From Massilia sp. KIM (GTDB lineage Bacteria > Pseudomonadota > Gammaproteobacteria > Burkholderiales > Burkholderiaceae_D): a stretch of DNA of 64,000 nt. Below are positions 17,805 through 26,241 of the stretch, in pieces. Below the pieces are notes generated by a model. It was not told where the DNA came from, made no database searches, and worked only from the letters and a program-made list of their open reading frames with translations. The translations under genes were made by a program, and so were the position numbers. Each line of letters opens with the position of its first letter. The stretch's first letter is position 1. Where the stretch lies: positions 1 to 64,000 of the forward strand of contig NZ_MVAD01000001.1 of NCBI RefSeq assembly GCF_002007115.1, written 5' to 3'.

Positions 17805-19079
17805 CTAGGCGCCGCGCACCATGGCCGCGGCGCGCTCGAGCAGCAGCGCGCGCTCGCGCGCGTTGGCGGTGAGGCCGGCCGCGCGTTCGAATTCGCGCCG
17901 CGCTTCCTCATGCCGTCCGAGCTTGGCCAGCAGGTCGGCGCGCACGCTCGGCAGCCAGTGGTAGCCATCCAGCTTGCCGCCTTCGGCCAGCCGGTCCGCA
18001 AGCAGCAGGCCGGCGGCCGGCCCCTCGGCCATGCCCACCGCCACCGCGCGGTTGAGCTCCACCACCGGCGACGGCTGGACCCGGGCCAGTTCGGCGTACA
18101 GGTCGGCGATGCGGCGCCAGTCGGTCTCGCCGGCGCTGCGGGCGCGCGCATGGCAGGCCGCCAGCTCGGCCTGCAGCACGTAGGGGCCGCGTCCGCCCAG
18201 CTTCGCCGCGCGCTCCAGCGCGCCCAGGCCGCGCCGGATCAGCACCCCGTCCCAGCGCGCCCGGTCCTGGTCGAGCAGCAGCACCGGACGGCCGGCGCCG
18301 TCCACCCGCGCGCCCATGCGCGAAGCCTGCAGCTCCATCAGCGCCACCAGCCCGTGCACTTCCGGCTCCTCGGGCGCGAGGCCGGCCAGGATGCGGCCCA
18401 GGCGCAGGGCTTCCTCGACCAGCTGGGGGCGCATCCAGTCCTCGCCCGCGGTGGCCGAATAGCCTTCGTTGAAGACCAGGTAGACCACCTCCAGCACCGT
18501 GCCCAGGCGCGCGCCCAGTTCGTCCGGCTCGGGCAGCTCGAAGGGGACCCGGGCCTCGCCCAGACCCCGCTTGGCGCGCACCAGGCGCTGGGCCATGGTG
18601 GGTTCCGGCACCAGGAAGGCGCGCGCGATCTCGGCGGTCGACAGGCCGCCCAGCAGCTTGAGGGTGAGCGCCACCCGCGCGTCCAGCGGCAGCACCGGAT
18701 GGCAGGCGGTGAACATCAGGCGCAGCATGTCGTCCTGGAACACGTCGCGCCGCCGCTCGTCCAGGCTGTCGGAGAAATCGGGGACCACGAGCGCCTCCTG
18801 GGCCTCGAGGTCGAGGCCGATCTGTTCCAGCTTTTCGCGCAGCGAGCGGTCGCGGCGCAGGCGGTCGAGGGCGTTGTTGCGTGCGGCGGTCAGCAGCCAG
18901 GCGCCGGGGCGCTCGGGGATGCCGTCGCGCGGCCAATGCTCGAGCGCCGCCACCAGCGCATCCTGGGCCAGCTCCTCGGCCAGCCCGACATCGCGCACCA
19001 TGCGCGCCACGCCAGCCACGATGCGCGCCGACTCGATGCGCCAGACCGCGGCGATGGCGCTGTCGACCGCCGCGCGCAT
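17805..19079 (-). CDS. ECF42-like RNA polymerase sigma factor with C-terminal TPR/DUF6596 extension
   Basis: A 424-aa sigma-70 family protein. The N-terminal third has ECF region 2 (WRIESARIVAGVARMVRD... LAEELAQDALVAALEHWP) and region 4 with a helix-turn-helix (LLGGLSTAEIARAFLVPEPTMAQRLVRAK). The C-terminal ~230 residues form an all-helical SnoaL-free, TPR-like extension (FNEGYSAT, ELARVQPSPVVELNRAVAV). This extension and the linked DGPF/YCII genes are the signature of the ECF42 group, which has no cognate anti-sigma factor. The start overlaps the VOC stop as TGATG. It is the last gene of the minus-strand operon and is convergent with the FecR gene. The target promoter is unknown. Confidence 0.88.
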   Translation of the reverse strand: MRAAVDSAIAAVWRIESARIVAGVARMVRDVGLAEELAQDALVAALEHWPRDGIPERPGAWLLTAARNNALDRLRRDRSLREKLEQIGLDLEAQEALVVPDFSDSLDERRRDVFQDDMLRLMFTACHPVLPLDARVALTLKLLGGLSTAEIARAFLVPEPTMAQRLVRAKRGLGEARVPFELPEPDELGARLGTVLEVVYLVFNEGYSATAGEDWMRPQLVEEALRLGRILAGLAPEEPEVHGLVALMELQASRMGARVDGAGRPVLLLDQDRARWDGVLIRRGLGALERAAKLGGRGPYVLQAELAACHARARSAGETDWRRIADLYAELARVQPSPVVELNRAVAVGMAEGPAAGLLLADRLAEGGKLDGYHWLPSVRADLLAKLGRHEEARREFERAAGLTANARERALLLERAAAMVRGA

Positions 19080-19486
19080 CAGGCCTGTTCCGGGGGCATG
19101 GCTTCCATGTACACCACTTCCCAGACGTGGCCGTCCGGATCCTCGAAGCCGTGCTGATACATGAAGCCGTAATCGCGCGGCTCGGCCGGCACGCTGCCGC
19201 CGGCCGCCCTGGCCTGGGCGACTATCTCGTCTACGGCGGCGCGGCTGGTGCGCGACAGGCAGACCAGCACCTCGGTGCTCTCCCTGGCGTTGGCGATCGG
19301 CTTGCGGGTGAAGCCGGCGAAGAATGGTTCGGTGAGCAGCATCACGTAGGCGTCGGGGCCGATGATCATGCAGGCCGCGTCCTGGTTGCTGAACTGGGCG
19401 TTGAAGCCGAAGCCGAGGGCGGAGAAGAAGGTCTTGCTGCGTTCGAGGTCCTTGACCGGGAGGTTCACGTAGATCTGGGTGTTCAT
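19079..19486 (-). CDS. VOC/glyoxalase-fold protein
   Basis: A 135-aa protein with the vicinal-oxygen-chelate fold (YVNLPVKDLERSKTFFSALGF at the start, EDPDGHVWEVVYME at the end). It belongs to the PhnB/YjdN-type glyoxalase-like group commonly found beside ECF42 sigma genes. ATG 19486 follows SD AAGGAAG. The stop overlaps the sigma-factor start (TGATG). The substrate is unknown; the family includes bleomycin/fosfomycin-resistance-type binding proteins and dioxygenases. Confidence 0.85.
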   Translation of the reverse strand: MNTQIYVNLPVKDLERSKTFFSALGFGFNAQFSNQDAACMIIGPDAYVMLLTEPFFAGFTRKPIANARESTEVLVCLSRTSRAAVDEIVAQARAAGGSVPAEPRDYGFMYQHGFEDPDGHVWEVVYMEAMPPEQA

Positions 19487-19512
19487 GGTGCTTCCTTTCG
19501 CAGTAAGGTGGT

Positions 19513-19911
19513 TCACAGCGCGCGCAGGGCGTCGATGGCCGGGGAAGGGGGGAAGTCGTCGAGCTCGAACAGCGGCCGTACCTCGATCTCGGCGGCCACG
19601 CCCTCGCCGTGCGGGGCGGGGAAGCGCCGCGCCCATTCCAGGGCTTCCTCGCGCGAGCGCACCTGGATCAGGGTGTAGCCGGCGATCAGCTCCTTGGTCT
19701 CGGCGAAGGGCCCGTCGATCACGCTGCGGCGCGGGCCCTCGTAGCGGATGCGCCAGCCCTGGCTGCTCGGCTTCAAGCCGTTACCGTCGAGCAGGACGCC
19801 GGCGCGGGCCAGCTCCTGGTGGTAGGCGGCCATCTCGGCCAGCAGGGCGGCTTCGGGCATGACCCCGGCCTCGGTCGCGGCGGTGGCCTTGACGATGATC
19901 ATGAAACGCAT
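19513..19911 (-). CDS. YCII-related (DGPF-motif) protein
   Basis: A 132-aa YCII-superfamily protein with the diagnostic motif VIDGPFAETKELIAGY and the N-terminal MRFMIIVKA strand. ATG 19911 follows GAGGAG. It sits between a second YCII gene upstream (91 bp) and the VOC gene (26 bp downstream). Known DGPF proteins are ferredoxin-like alpha/beta barrels of unknown biochemical role. Genetic linkage to ECF42 sigma factors is established for the family. Confidence 0.88.
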   Translation of the reverse strand: MRFMIIVKATAATEAGVMPEAALLAEMAAYHQELARAGVLLDGNGLKPSSQGWRIRYEGPRRSVIDGPFAETKELIAGYTLIQVRSREEALEWARRFPAPHGEGVAAEIEVRPLFELDDFPPSPAIDALRAL

Positions 19912-20002
19912 GGATGACTCCTCTGGTAGCGCCGGCGGCTGCCGGTTCATCTGCTACGACGAAGGAGGGTGCGGCGTTTCGACACCGTCCGCGATATTTT
20001 TA

Positions 20003-20359
20003 TCAGCTCTCGAAGCAGGGCGCCAGCGCGCGCACCTCGACCGTCGCCCATTCGGCGGCCGGGCAGCGCTCGGCCAGGGCGACCGCCTCGTCGAAGCTGT
20101 CCACGTTCACCAGAAAGAAACCACCGACCATTTCCTTGGCTTCGGCGAAAGGACCATCGACGATGCGGGTGCGTCCGCCGGGCGTGCTGACGCGCACCGC
20201 GTGATCGGTGGAGGCCAGCGATTCGGCGCCCAGCAGCAGGCCCCTGGACTTGAGCTCCTCGCCCCAGCGCAGCATGCGGTCGTAAGTGGCGCGGCCCTCG
20301 GCCTCGCTGCGCGTGGCGCGCTGGCCGACGGGTTCGTGGATCAGCAACATGTGGGGCAT
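20003..20359 (-). CDS. YCII-related (DGPF-motif) protein
   Basis: A 118-aa YCII-family protein, first gene of the ECF42-like operon. It carries IVDGPFAEAKEMVGGFFLV and a C-terminal AEWATVEVRAL. SD AAGGAG lies 6 nt before the ATG. It is a diverged paralogue of the next gene. The pair plus VOC plus sigma order matches the conserved ECF42 neighbourhood; the biochemical function is unknown. Confidence 0.87.
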   Translation of the reverse strand: MPHMLLIHEPVGQRATRSEAEGRATYDRMLRWGEELKSRGLLLGAESLASTDHAVRVSTPGGRTRIVDGPFAEAKEMVGGFFLVNVDSFDEAVALAERCPAAEWATVEVRALAPCFES

Positions 20360-20472
20360 CGCGGTCTCCTTGTGGTCTTGTGCCGGAATATTGTAAACGC
20401 GCCAAGGCCGGCCGGCTCGGCCCGCGCCAGGTTTTCTGCGCGCGCAGACGAATCGGCTTCCGCCCGCACCCG

Positions 20473-21240
20473 CTAGCCCGGCAAGCTGATGCGGCGCAGG
20501 CCGAGCTGTACGGCAAGGGCGCAGGCAGTCGCGAGCAGGAAGGCGGTCGCCAGCGGCTGGGCCACCAGCAGCAGAGTCAGCGCCAGACAGAATACGGCGA
20601 AGGCGTAGTACCCCTTGATCATCCCGCGCAGCAGGTCGACCGCGAAGCCGGGGCCGGCGGCACGGTGGGAAAAGCCGACCAGCACCGTGCTCATCACGGG
20701 AAACATCGCGAACAGGCCGGACAGGCGCGGCCCCACTGACCCTGCTGCAGCGGTGACGGCGACGGTGAGCATGGCGCCGGCCAGCATGCGCCAGGGCAGG
20801 TCGCCGCCTGCCGCGTGCGCGCTGGGCGGGGCGGCAATGCGGCCGATCAGGCGCGGCGCCACGGCCAGTGCGGCGAGAACGGCGGCGAACGCGGCCCAGG
20901 GCGGCAGCGCGCCCAAGCGCAGGACGGACACCGCCAGCGCCCAGGCCAGGAGGGCGGCGGCCATGGCGGCCGGCATGCGCTGGCGCGCGGCGGCGCGTGC
21001 ATAGACGACGCTGAACACGACGATCGCCAGCACCGTCAGCAAGGTATGGGCGGCCGCTTCGGCGGCGAAGGCGGGGCCTTGTTCGAGCGCGATCACGAGC
21101 AGGATCGGACCGGCGACGATGGGAAAGGCGGACAGCCAGCCCGCCACCCCGGGCCCCCAGCGCCGTCCGGCGAGGGTGACGGCGGCGATCAGGGAGGGGA
21201 CGAGCAGGAGCTTGAGCAGCAGCGTGGGCAAATTCGGCAT
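20473..21240 (-). CDS. integral membrane protein of unknown function
   Basis: A 255-aa, very hydrophobic protein with about seven to eight predicted transmembrane helices and short loops (for instance LLKLLLVPSLIAAVTLAG, LLTVLAIVVFSVVYA, MLAGAMLTVAVTAAAGSVGP). A repeated S-x-FP-x-V motif (LSAFPIVAGP in the first half, FAMFPVMSTV in the second) suggests an internal duplication, as in small transporters. I do not recognise a substrate-specific family. It stands between the YCII operon and phoH on the same strand, with a terminator separating it from phoH's 3' end. Confidence 0.7.
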   Translation of the reverse strand: MPNLPTLLLKLLLVPSLIAAVTLAGRRWGPGVAGWLSAFPIVAGPILLVIALEQGPAFAAEAAAHTLLTVLAIVVFSVVYARAAARQRMPAAMAAALLAWALAVSVLRLGALPPWAAFAAVLAALAVAPRLIGRIAAPPSAHAAGGDLPWRMLAGAMLTVAVTAAAGSVGPRLSGLFAMFPVMSTVLVGFSHRAAGPGFAVDLLRGMIKGYYAFAVFCLALTLLLVAQPLATAFLLATACALAVQLGLRRISLPG

Positions 21241-21261
21241 GGCTATGCGGCGGGTATAAAG

Positions 21262-21288
21262 AAAAACGCCCGCCGGATGGCGGGCGTT
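21262..21288 (-). terminator. rho-independent terminator of phoH
   Basis: A 10-bp perfect stem (21265-21274 with 21279-21288) with loop GGAT; on the minus strand the stem is followed by a run of T. It lies 20 bp after the PhoH stop. Confidence 0.85.
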
Positions 21289-21307
21289 GCAGGCAGCAGG
21301 ACTACAC

Positions 21308-23071
21308 TCAGAGCACGTCGCTGGCGTGATCGGCCAGGCGCGAGCGTTCGCCGCGCGCCAGGGTCACGTGGCCGCTGTGGGCCCAGCCCTTGAAGCGGTC
21401 GACCACATAGGTCAGGCCGCTCGAGCCTTCGGTGAGGTAAGGCGTGTCGATCTGGGCGATGTTACCCAGGCACAGGATCTTGGTGCCGGGGCCGGCGCGC
21501 GTGACCAGGGTCTTCATCTGCTTCGGCGTCAGGTTCTGGGCTTCGTCGATGATCAGGAACTTATTGACGAAGGTGCGGCCGCGCATGAAGTTGAGCGACT
21601 TGATCTTGATGCGCGAGCGGATCAGGTCCTGGGTCGCGGCGCGGCCCCAGTCGCCGGCGTCGCCGTCGGACTTCATCAGCACCTCGAGGTTGTCGTCGAA
21701 GGCGCCCATCCAGGGCGACATCTTTTCTTCCTCGGTGCCCGGCAGGAAGCCGATGTCCTCGCCCACCGGCACCGTGACGCGGGTGACGATGATCTCGTTG
21801 TACAGCTTGGTCTCCAGCACCTGGGCCAGGCCGGCGGCCAGGGCCAGCAGGGTCTTGCCGGTGCCGGCCTGGCCGAGCAGGGTGACGAAGTCGCACTCCG
21901 GGTTCATCAGGAGATTGAGCGCGAAGTTCTGCTCGCGGTTGCGCGCGGTGATGCCCCACACATTGTTCTTCTGGTGGCCGTAGTCGCGCAGGGTCTGCAG
22001 CACGGCGGTCTTGCCGTTGATCTGGCGCACCTGGGCGTAGAAGGGGCTCTCGCCATCCTTCGGTTCCAGGTAGACGAACTGGTTCACCAGCAGGCTGTTG
22101 ATGACCGGACCGGTGACGCGGTAGAAGGTCGAGGAATAGCCGTTGCGGTTCTCCTGCCAGGATTCGATGTCCTTGCCGTGGGTATCCCAGAAATTGTCCG
22201 GCAGCTGGACGATGCCCGAGTACAGCAGATCGGTGTCTTCCAGCACGTGGTCGTTGAAATAGTCCTCGGCCGGCAGGCCCATCGCGCGCGCCTTGATGCG
22301 CATGTTGATGTCCTTGGACACCAGCACGATGGCGCGGCCGGGCATCTCGTCTTCGAGCGCGCGCACCACGCCGAGGATCTGGTTGTCGGCCTTGCCCGAG
22401 GGCAGGCCTTCGGGCAGCGGGGCTGCGCCGAGCCTGGTCTGGAAGAACAGGCGGCCCTTGGCATCCTTGTTGCCGAGCTTGGCCAGCAGGATGCCGGCCT
22501 CGATCGCGTCGTCGTCGACGTTGGCGATCAGGGCGTCCAGGGTGCGCGAGACCTGGCGCGCATTGCGCGCGACCTCGGACATGCCCTTCTTGTGGTTGTC
22601 GAGTTCCTCCAGGGTCATCATCGGCAGGTAGACGTCGTGCTCCTCGAAGCGGAACAGCGAGGTCGGGTCATGCATCAGCACATTGGTGTCGAGCACGAAG
22701 ACCTTGGTGATGCCCGACTTGTCGGCCTTGCGGCTGGTCGAGGACTTGACGTTGACTTCGACCGGCTTGTGCTTGGCCGGATGCGGCTGCTCGGCATCGG
22801 TCTCGCGCAGCTTGGCCACGGTGGCCGGGGCGCTGCGCGACACGTCGCCGCGCGCCGGCGCGGGGACCAGGGTGGGCGTGGCGCCTTCCGCGGCCTTCTT
22901 GCGCGCGCGTGTCTTGGGCGCGGGGACGGCCTGGCCGCTGATCAGTTCTTCGAGTTCGGCGTCGGCCTTGGCGGACGCGGGCCGGACCGGGCTCTTGCCG
23001 GGCTCAGCCTTCGGGTAATCCTTGGCCAGCAGCATGGTGGCTGGCTTGGTGGGCATTTTTGGCAGTGGCAT
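21308..23071 (-). CDS. PhoH-family ATPase with N-terminal PIN domain (PhoH2)
   Basis: A 587-aa protein. A disordered, Lys/Pro-rich N-terminus (~120 aa) precedes a PIN ribonuclease domain (VFVLDTNVLMHDP with catalytic Asp, TLEELDNHKKG). A PhoH ATPase/helicase core follows with Walker A GQAGTGKT, Walker B LIIDEAQNLTP and the sensor block GNIAQIDTPYL. PIN-PhoH fusions (PhoH2) unwind and cut RNA in an ATP-dependent way in studied examples. The N-terminal ~120 residues are poorly conserved in sequence character, and ATG 23071 has only a weak SD, so the start could be later. Confidence 0.9.
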   Translation of the reverse strand: MPLPKMPTKPATMLLAKDYPKAEPGKSPVRPASAKADAELEELISGQAVPAPKTRARKKAAEGATPTLVPAPARGDVSRSAPATVAKLRETDAEQPHPAKHKPVEVNVKSSTSRKADKSGITKVFVLDTNVLMHDPTSLFRFEEHDVYLPMMTLEELDNHKKGMSEVARNARQVSRTLDALIANVDDDAIEAGILLAKLGNKDAKGRLFFQTRLGAAPLPEGLPSGKADNQILGVVRALEDEMPGRAIVLVSKDINMRIKARAMGLPAEDYFNDHVLEDTDLLYSGIVQLPDNFWDTHGKDIESWQENRNGYSSTFYRVTGPVINSLLVNQFVYLEPKDGESPFYAQVRQINGKTAVLQTLRDYGHQKNNVWGITARNREQNFALNLLMNPECDFVTLLGQAGTGKTLLALAAGLAQVLETKLYNEIIVTRVTVPVGEDIGFLPGTEEEKMSPWMGAFDDNLEVLMKSDGDAGDWGRAATQDLIRSRIKIKSLNFMRGRTFVNKFLIIDEAQNLTPKQMKTLVTRAGPGTKILCLGNIAQIDTPYLTEGSSGLTYVVDRFKGWAHSGHVTLARGERSRLADHASDVL

Positions 23072-23294
23072 CAGGTTCTCAATCTAAAAAATGTCGGAAA
23101 GGCCGAAGCGCGCGGGCCACGGGGCCGCGCTGGCGTTCGGGATCGATGCAGCTTGGGGGAATCGCTGCCGCATAGCCGGGCCCGGGTGTGTGCCGGTCCG
23201 GCAGGCAGCCAGATTGGAATGATGCTGATGTGTTACGGGGCAACTCAAAATAGGCGATAGCAGTCCAGCGGTTGATAAACTGGAGCCATCCCCT

Positions 23295-23780
23295 TCAAGG
23301 CTGGCTCTTCAGAAATTCCAGCACTTCGGCGACGTGATCGTTGACTTTCACGCCACGCCATTCTTTCACCAATCGGCCTTGAGCGTCAATGACAAACGTA
23401 CTGCGCTCGACCCCGCGCACTTGCTTACCATACATATTCTTCATCTTCATGACGGCGAACTGGCTGCACAGGATTTCGTCCGGATCGGAGATCAGTTCGA
23501 AGGGCAGGCCCAGCTTGCCCTTGAAGTTCTCGTGCGAGCGCAGCGAATCGCGGCTGATGCCGTAGATCTCGGCGCCCAGGGCCTGGAACTCGGGCCAGGC
23601 TTCGCGGAAGGCGATGCTCTCGGTGGTGCAGCCCGGGGTATTGTCCTTGGGGTAGAAATACAGGACGGTATAGCGGGCCGGACGGCCTTCCAGCTCGAAG
23701 GTCCGGCCGCCGGTCATCGGGGCGCTGAAGGGGGCGATGGGCGCGGATGCGCCGGCGTCGGCAGTGAGGCTCTCGGCCAC
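23295..23780 (-). CDS. bcp: thioredoxin-dependent peroxiredoxin (BCP/PrxQ)
   Basis: A 161-aa AhpC/TSA peroxiredoxin with the peroxidatic block YPKDNTPGCTTES (Cys51) and RSTFVIDAQGRLVKEW. It reduces hydrogen peroxide and organic hydroperoxides with thioredoxin. The second Cys expected five residues after the peroxidatic one in many PrxQ proteins is absent; another Cys occurs in DEILCSQFAV. I choose GTG 23780 because AGGAG lies 8 nt before it; the in-frame ATG at 23864 would add 28 unusual residues. Monocistronic, on the same strand as phoH. Confidence 0.88.
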   Translation of the reverse strand: MAESLTADAGASAPIAPFSAPMTGGRTFELEGRPARYTVLYFYPKDNTPGCTTESIAFREAWPEFQALGAEIYGISRDSLRSHENFKGKLGLPFELISDPDEILCSQFAVMKMKNMYGKQVRGVERSTFVIDAQGRLVKEWRGVKVNDHVAEVLEFLKSQP

Positions 23781-23956
23781 GGGGTTCTCCTGGCAGTGGC
23801 AGCGCGGCGCGCTGCGCGTGGTTTCTCCCTGGCGCGGGAGGCAGTGCGCATGATAATCCCGCACCGCCGCACTAGGCTAGTCCCAGTTGCCAGGCTGATC
23901 ATCTTGCCAGATGGGGATGCTATTTCTATATTTCAAGACTTGCATCCTATTACCGC

Positions 23957-24331
23957 TCAGCTGCGGGCCAGCAGGACCACCCCGACCATGATCACTGCGA
24001 TCGCAAGCATGCGCTGGGGCGAGACTGCTTCGCCCAGGAACATCCAGGCGCCGGCGGTGCCGATCACGTAGCCGAGCGAGAGCATGGGGTAGGCGATGGT
24101 CACGTCGGTGCGCGACAGGCCGAGGATCCAGACCACCAGCGAGATCATGTAGCACAGCACCCCGGCAACGATAGGCCACTGGGTGGCGACCTTCAGGCCG
24201 GTGAGGAACCAGTTGTCGCGGGTCAGGTGGATGGCGCCGCCGAGGGCGTTCGTGCCGGCCTTGAGCAGGAGCTGGCCGGCGGCGTTCAGGATCACGCCGG
24301 AGAGGATGAAGGCGAAAGCGGATGGGCTCAT
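23957..24331 (-). CDS. EamA/SMR-type small membrane transporter
   Basis: A 124-aa protein with four predicted transmembrane helices (about 5-25, 45-66, 74-94, 100-121). It has the EamA/SMR-like end LGYVIGTAGAWMFLGEAVSPQRMLAIAVIMVGVVLL. Resembles half-size DMT-superfamily members such as ArnE-like flippase subunits, which act as dimers. No partner gene for aminoarabinose flipping is adjacent, so the substrate is unknown. It lies 79 bp downstream of the Mth938-like gene on the same strand. Confidence 0.82.
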   Translation of the reverse strand: MSPSAFAFILSGVILNAAGQLLLKAGTNALGGAIHLTRDNWFLTGLKVATQWPIVAGVLCYMISLVVWILGLSRTDVTIAYPMLSLGYVIGTAGAWMFLGEAVSPQRMLAIAVIMVGVVLLARS

Positions 24332-24409
24332 TCTTAACGGAAATAGCGCACGGGCCGCACGCGGCCGGCGCCCCAGGACAGGGGCGCGGCCCGCGCAAGG
24401 CGCGGCGGA

Positions 24410-24790
24410 TCAGGTGGGAGAGTCGATGATCAGGGCCAGGGTGACCTTGCGGCCTTCGCCCATCAGGATGTTGTAGGTGCGGCAGGCGGCCTGGCTGTCC
24501 ATGCATTCGACGCCCACGCGCAGGGCCGACAGGCTGGCGACCAGGCGCGGGTGGACGAAGCGCTGGCGCTCGCCGGTGCCGAGCACGACCACGTCGGGCG
24601 CGTCCCTGGCGATTTCCTCGAAATGGGCGGCGCTCAGGTCTTCGAAACGCGCCACGTTCCAGGGGCGCGGCGGAACTTCGGGCATGACCGTCAGGCTGTA
24701 GTTGAAGCGCTGGGCGTTGATTTCGACGCCACTGGCGTCGTAGCCGGTCACGGTCTGGTATTGTTGAGTGTTGTCGGAGTGGAGCTTCAT
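24410..24790 (-). CDS. Mth938-like domain (DUF498) protein
   Basis: A 126-aa protein of the Mth938/NDUFAF3 superfamily. The family blocks INAQRFNYSLTVMPEVPPRPW, PDVVVLGTGERQRFVHP and VECMDSQAACRTYNIL are all visible. The human homologue NDUFAF3 assists complex I assembly; the bacterial role is not established. ATG 24790 is chosen because the family N-terminus (MKLHSDNTQQ) starts there, and it is divergent from alaA. The gene is probably transcribed with the downstream EamA gene. Confidence 0.85.
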   Translation of the reverse strand: MKLHSDNTQQYQTVTGYDASGVEINAQRFNYSLTVMPEVPPRPWNVARFEDLSAAHFEEIARDAPDVVVLGTGERQRFVHPRLVASLSALRVGVECMDSQAACRTYNILMGEGRKVTLALIIDSPT

Positions 24791-24990
24791 CGTCTGCGTC
24801 GCTGATTGGCGGGGGCGCGGACAGCCAGCACGAGCGGGGCGCCGCGGCCGCAGGCCGGGTTGGGCGCGCGTACGGCGACGGCGCCAAAACGCCCATTGTA
24901 ACCGCTTCGGCAAGGTTGCTTAAATCGGGCGACTTCGGCAGAATGGTATTTTTCGCATTGCAACATAACGGCTACTCTCCAGGGGATACT

Positions 24991-26220
24991 TTGCGACCGA
25001 TTTTCAAATCCAACAAGCTCGACGATGTCTGTTACGAGATCCGCGGACCGGCGTTGGAAAAGGCGCGCCAGATGGAGGATGACGGGCAGAAGATCATCAA
25101 GCTCAACATCGGCAACCTGGCCGTGTTCGGCTTCGACCCGCCGGACGAGATCGTCCACGACATGATCCGCAACATGCAGGGCGCGGCCGGCTATACCGAT
25201 TCCAAAGGCATGTTCGCGCCGCGCAAGGCGGTCATGCAATACACCCAGGAAAAGAACATCCAGGGCGTGACGATCGACGACATCTACCTGGGTAATGGCG
25301 CCTCGGAACTGATCGTGATGGCGATGCAGGGCCTGCTCAACAATGGCGACGAGGTGCTGGTGCCGGCCCCCGACTATCCGCTGTGGACCGCGGCGGTGAG
25401 CCTGGCCGGCGGCAACCCGGTGCACTACGTGTGCGACGAGCAGAGCGGCTGGCTGCCGGACATCGAGGACATGCGCAAGAAGATCACGCCGAACACGCGC
25501 GCGATCGTGGTCATCAATCCCAACAACCCGACCGGGGCCCTGTACCACCGCGAGGTGCTGCTCGAGATCGTCGAGCTGGCGCGCCAGCATGGCCTGATCA
25601 TCTACGCCGACGAAATCTACGACAAGACCCTGTACGACGGCGAGGAGCATGTCTCGATCGCCTCACTCGCCGACGACGTGCTGTTCCTGACCCTGAACGG
25701 CCTGTCGAAGAACTACCGCTCCTGCGGCTACCGCGCCGGCTGGATGGTGGTGTCGGGCGAGAAGCGCCACGCCAAGGGCTATATTGAGGGCCTGAACATG
25801 CTGGCCTCGATGCGCCTGTGCGCCAATGCGCCGGGCCAGTTCGCGATCCAGACCGCGCTCGGCGGCTACCAGAGCATCGCCGACCTGGTGGGCCCGGGCG
25901 GACGCCTGCTGAAACAGCGCGACCTCGCGCACAAACTGCTTACCGATATTCCGGGTGTGTCCTGCGTCAAGCCAAAAGCCGCGCTGTACATGTTCCCGCG
26001 CCTCGACCCGAAGATGTACCCGATCACGGACGACCAGCAGTTCATCTGCGAACTGCTGTCAGAGGAAAAAGTGCTGCTGGTGCAAGGCACCGGCTTCAAC
26101 TGGATCGCCCCGGACCACTTCCGGCTGGTGTTCCTGCCCAATTCCGACGACCTGGCCGACGCCTGCGGACGCATCGCGCGTTTCCTCGACGGCTACCGAC
26201 GGCGCCATGGCCGCGCCTAG
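24991..26220 (+). CDS. alaA: alanine-synthesising aminotransferase (AlaA-type)
   Basis: A class I/II PLP aminotransferase, most like E. coli AlaA (YfbQ), which makes alanine from pyruvate and glutamate. Motifs: LNIGNLAVFGFDPPDEI, YLGNGASELI, INPNNPTGALY, YADEIYDKTLYD, and the PLP lysine in LNGLSKNYRSCGYRAGW. I place the start at TTG 24991, giving 409 aa. Its N-terminus (RPIFKSNKLDDVCYEIRGPAL) aligns with the start of AlaA, and AGGGGA lies 4-9 nt upstream. An in-frame ATG at 24916 would add 25 residues without family support. It is followed 21 bp later by hom, a common Burkholderiales arrangement. Confidence 0.9.
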   Translation: MRPIFKSNKLDDVCYEIRGPALEKARQMEDDGQKIIKLNIGNLAVFGFDPPDEIVHDMIRNMQGAAGYTDSKGMFAPRKAVMQYTQEKNIQGVTIDDIYLGNGASELIVMAMQGLLNNGDEVLVPAPDYPLWTAAVSLAGGNPVHYVCDEQSGWLPDIEDMRKKITPNTRAIVVINPNNPTGALYHREVLLEIVELARQHGLIIYADEIYDKTLYDGEEHVSIASLADDVLFLTLNGLSKNYRSCGYRAGWMVVSGEKRHAKGYIEGLNMLASMRLCANAPGQFAIQTALGGYQSIADLVGPGGRLLKQRDLAHKLLTDIPGVSCVKPKAALYMFPRLDPKMYPITDDQQFICELLSEEKVLLVQGTGFNWIAPDHFRLVFLPNSDDLADACGRIARFLDGYRRRHGRA

Positions 26221-26241
26221 ACCTCAACGAGAAACAAGATC

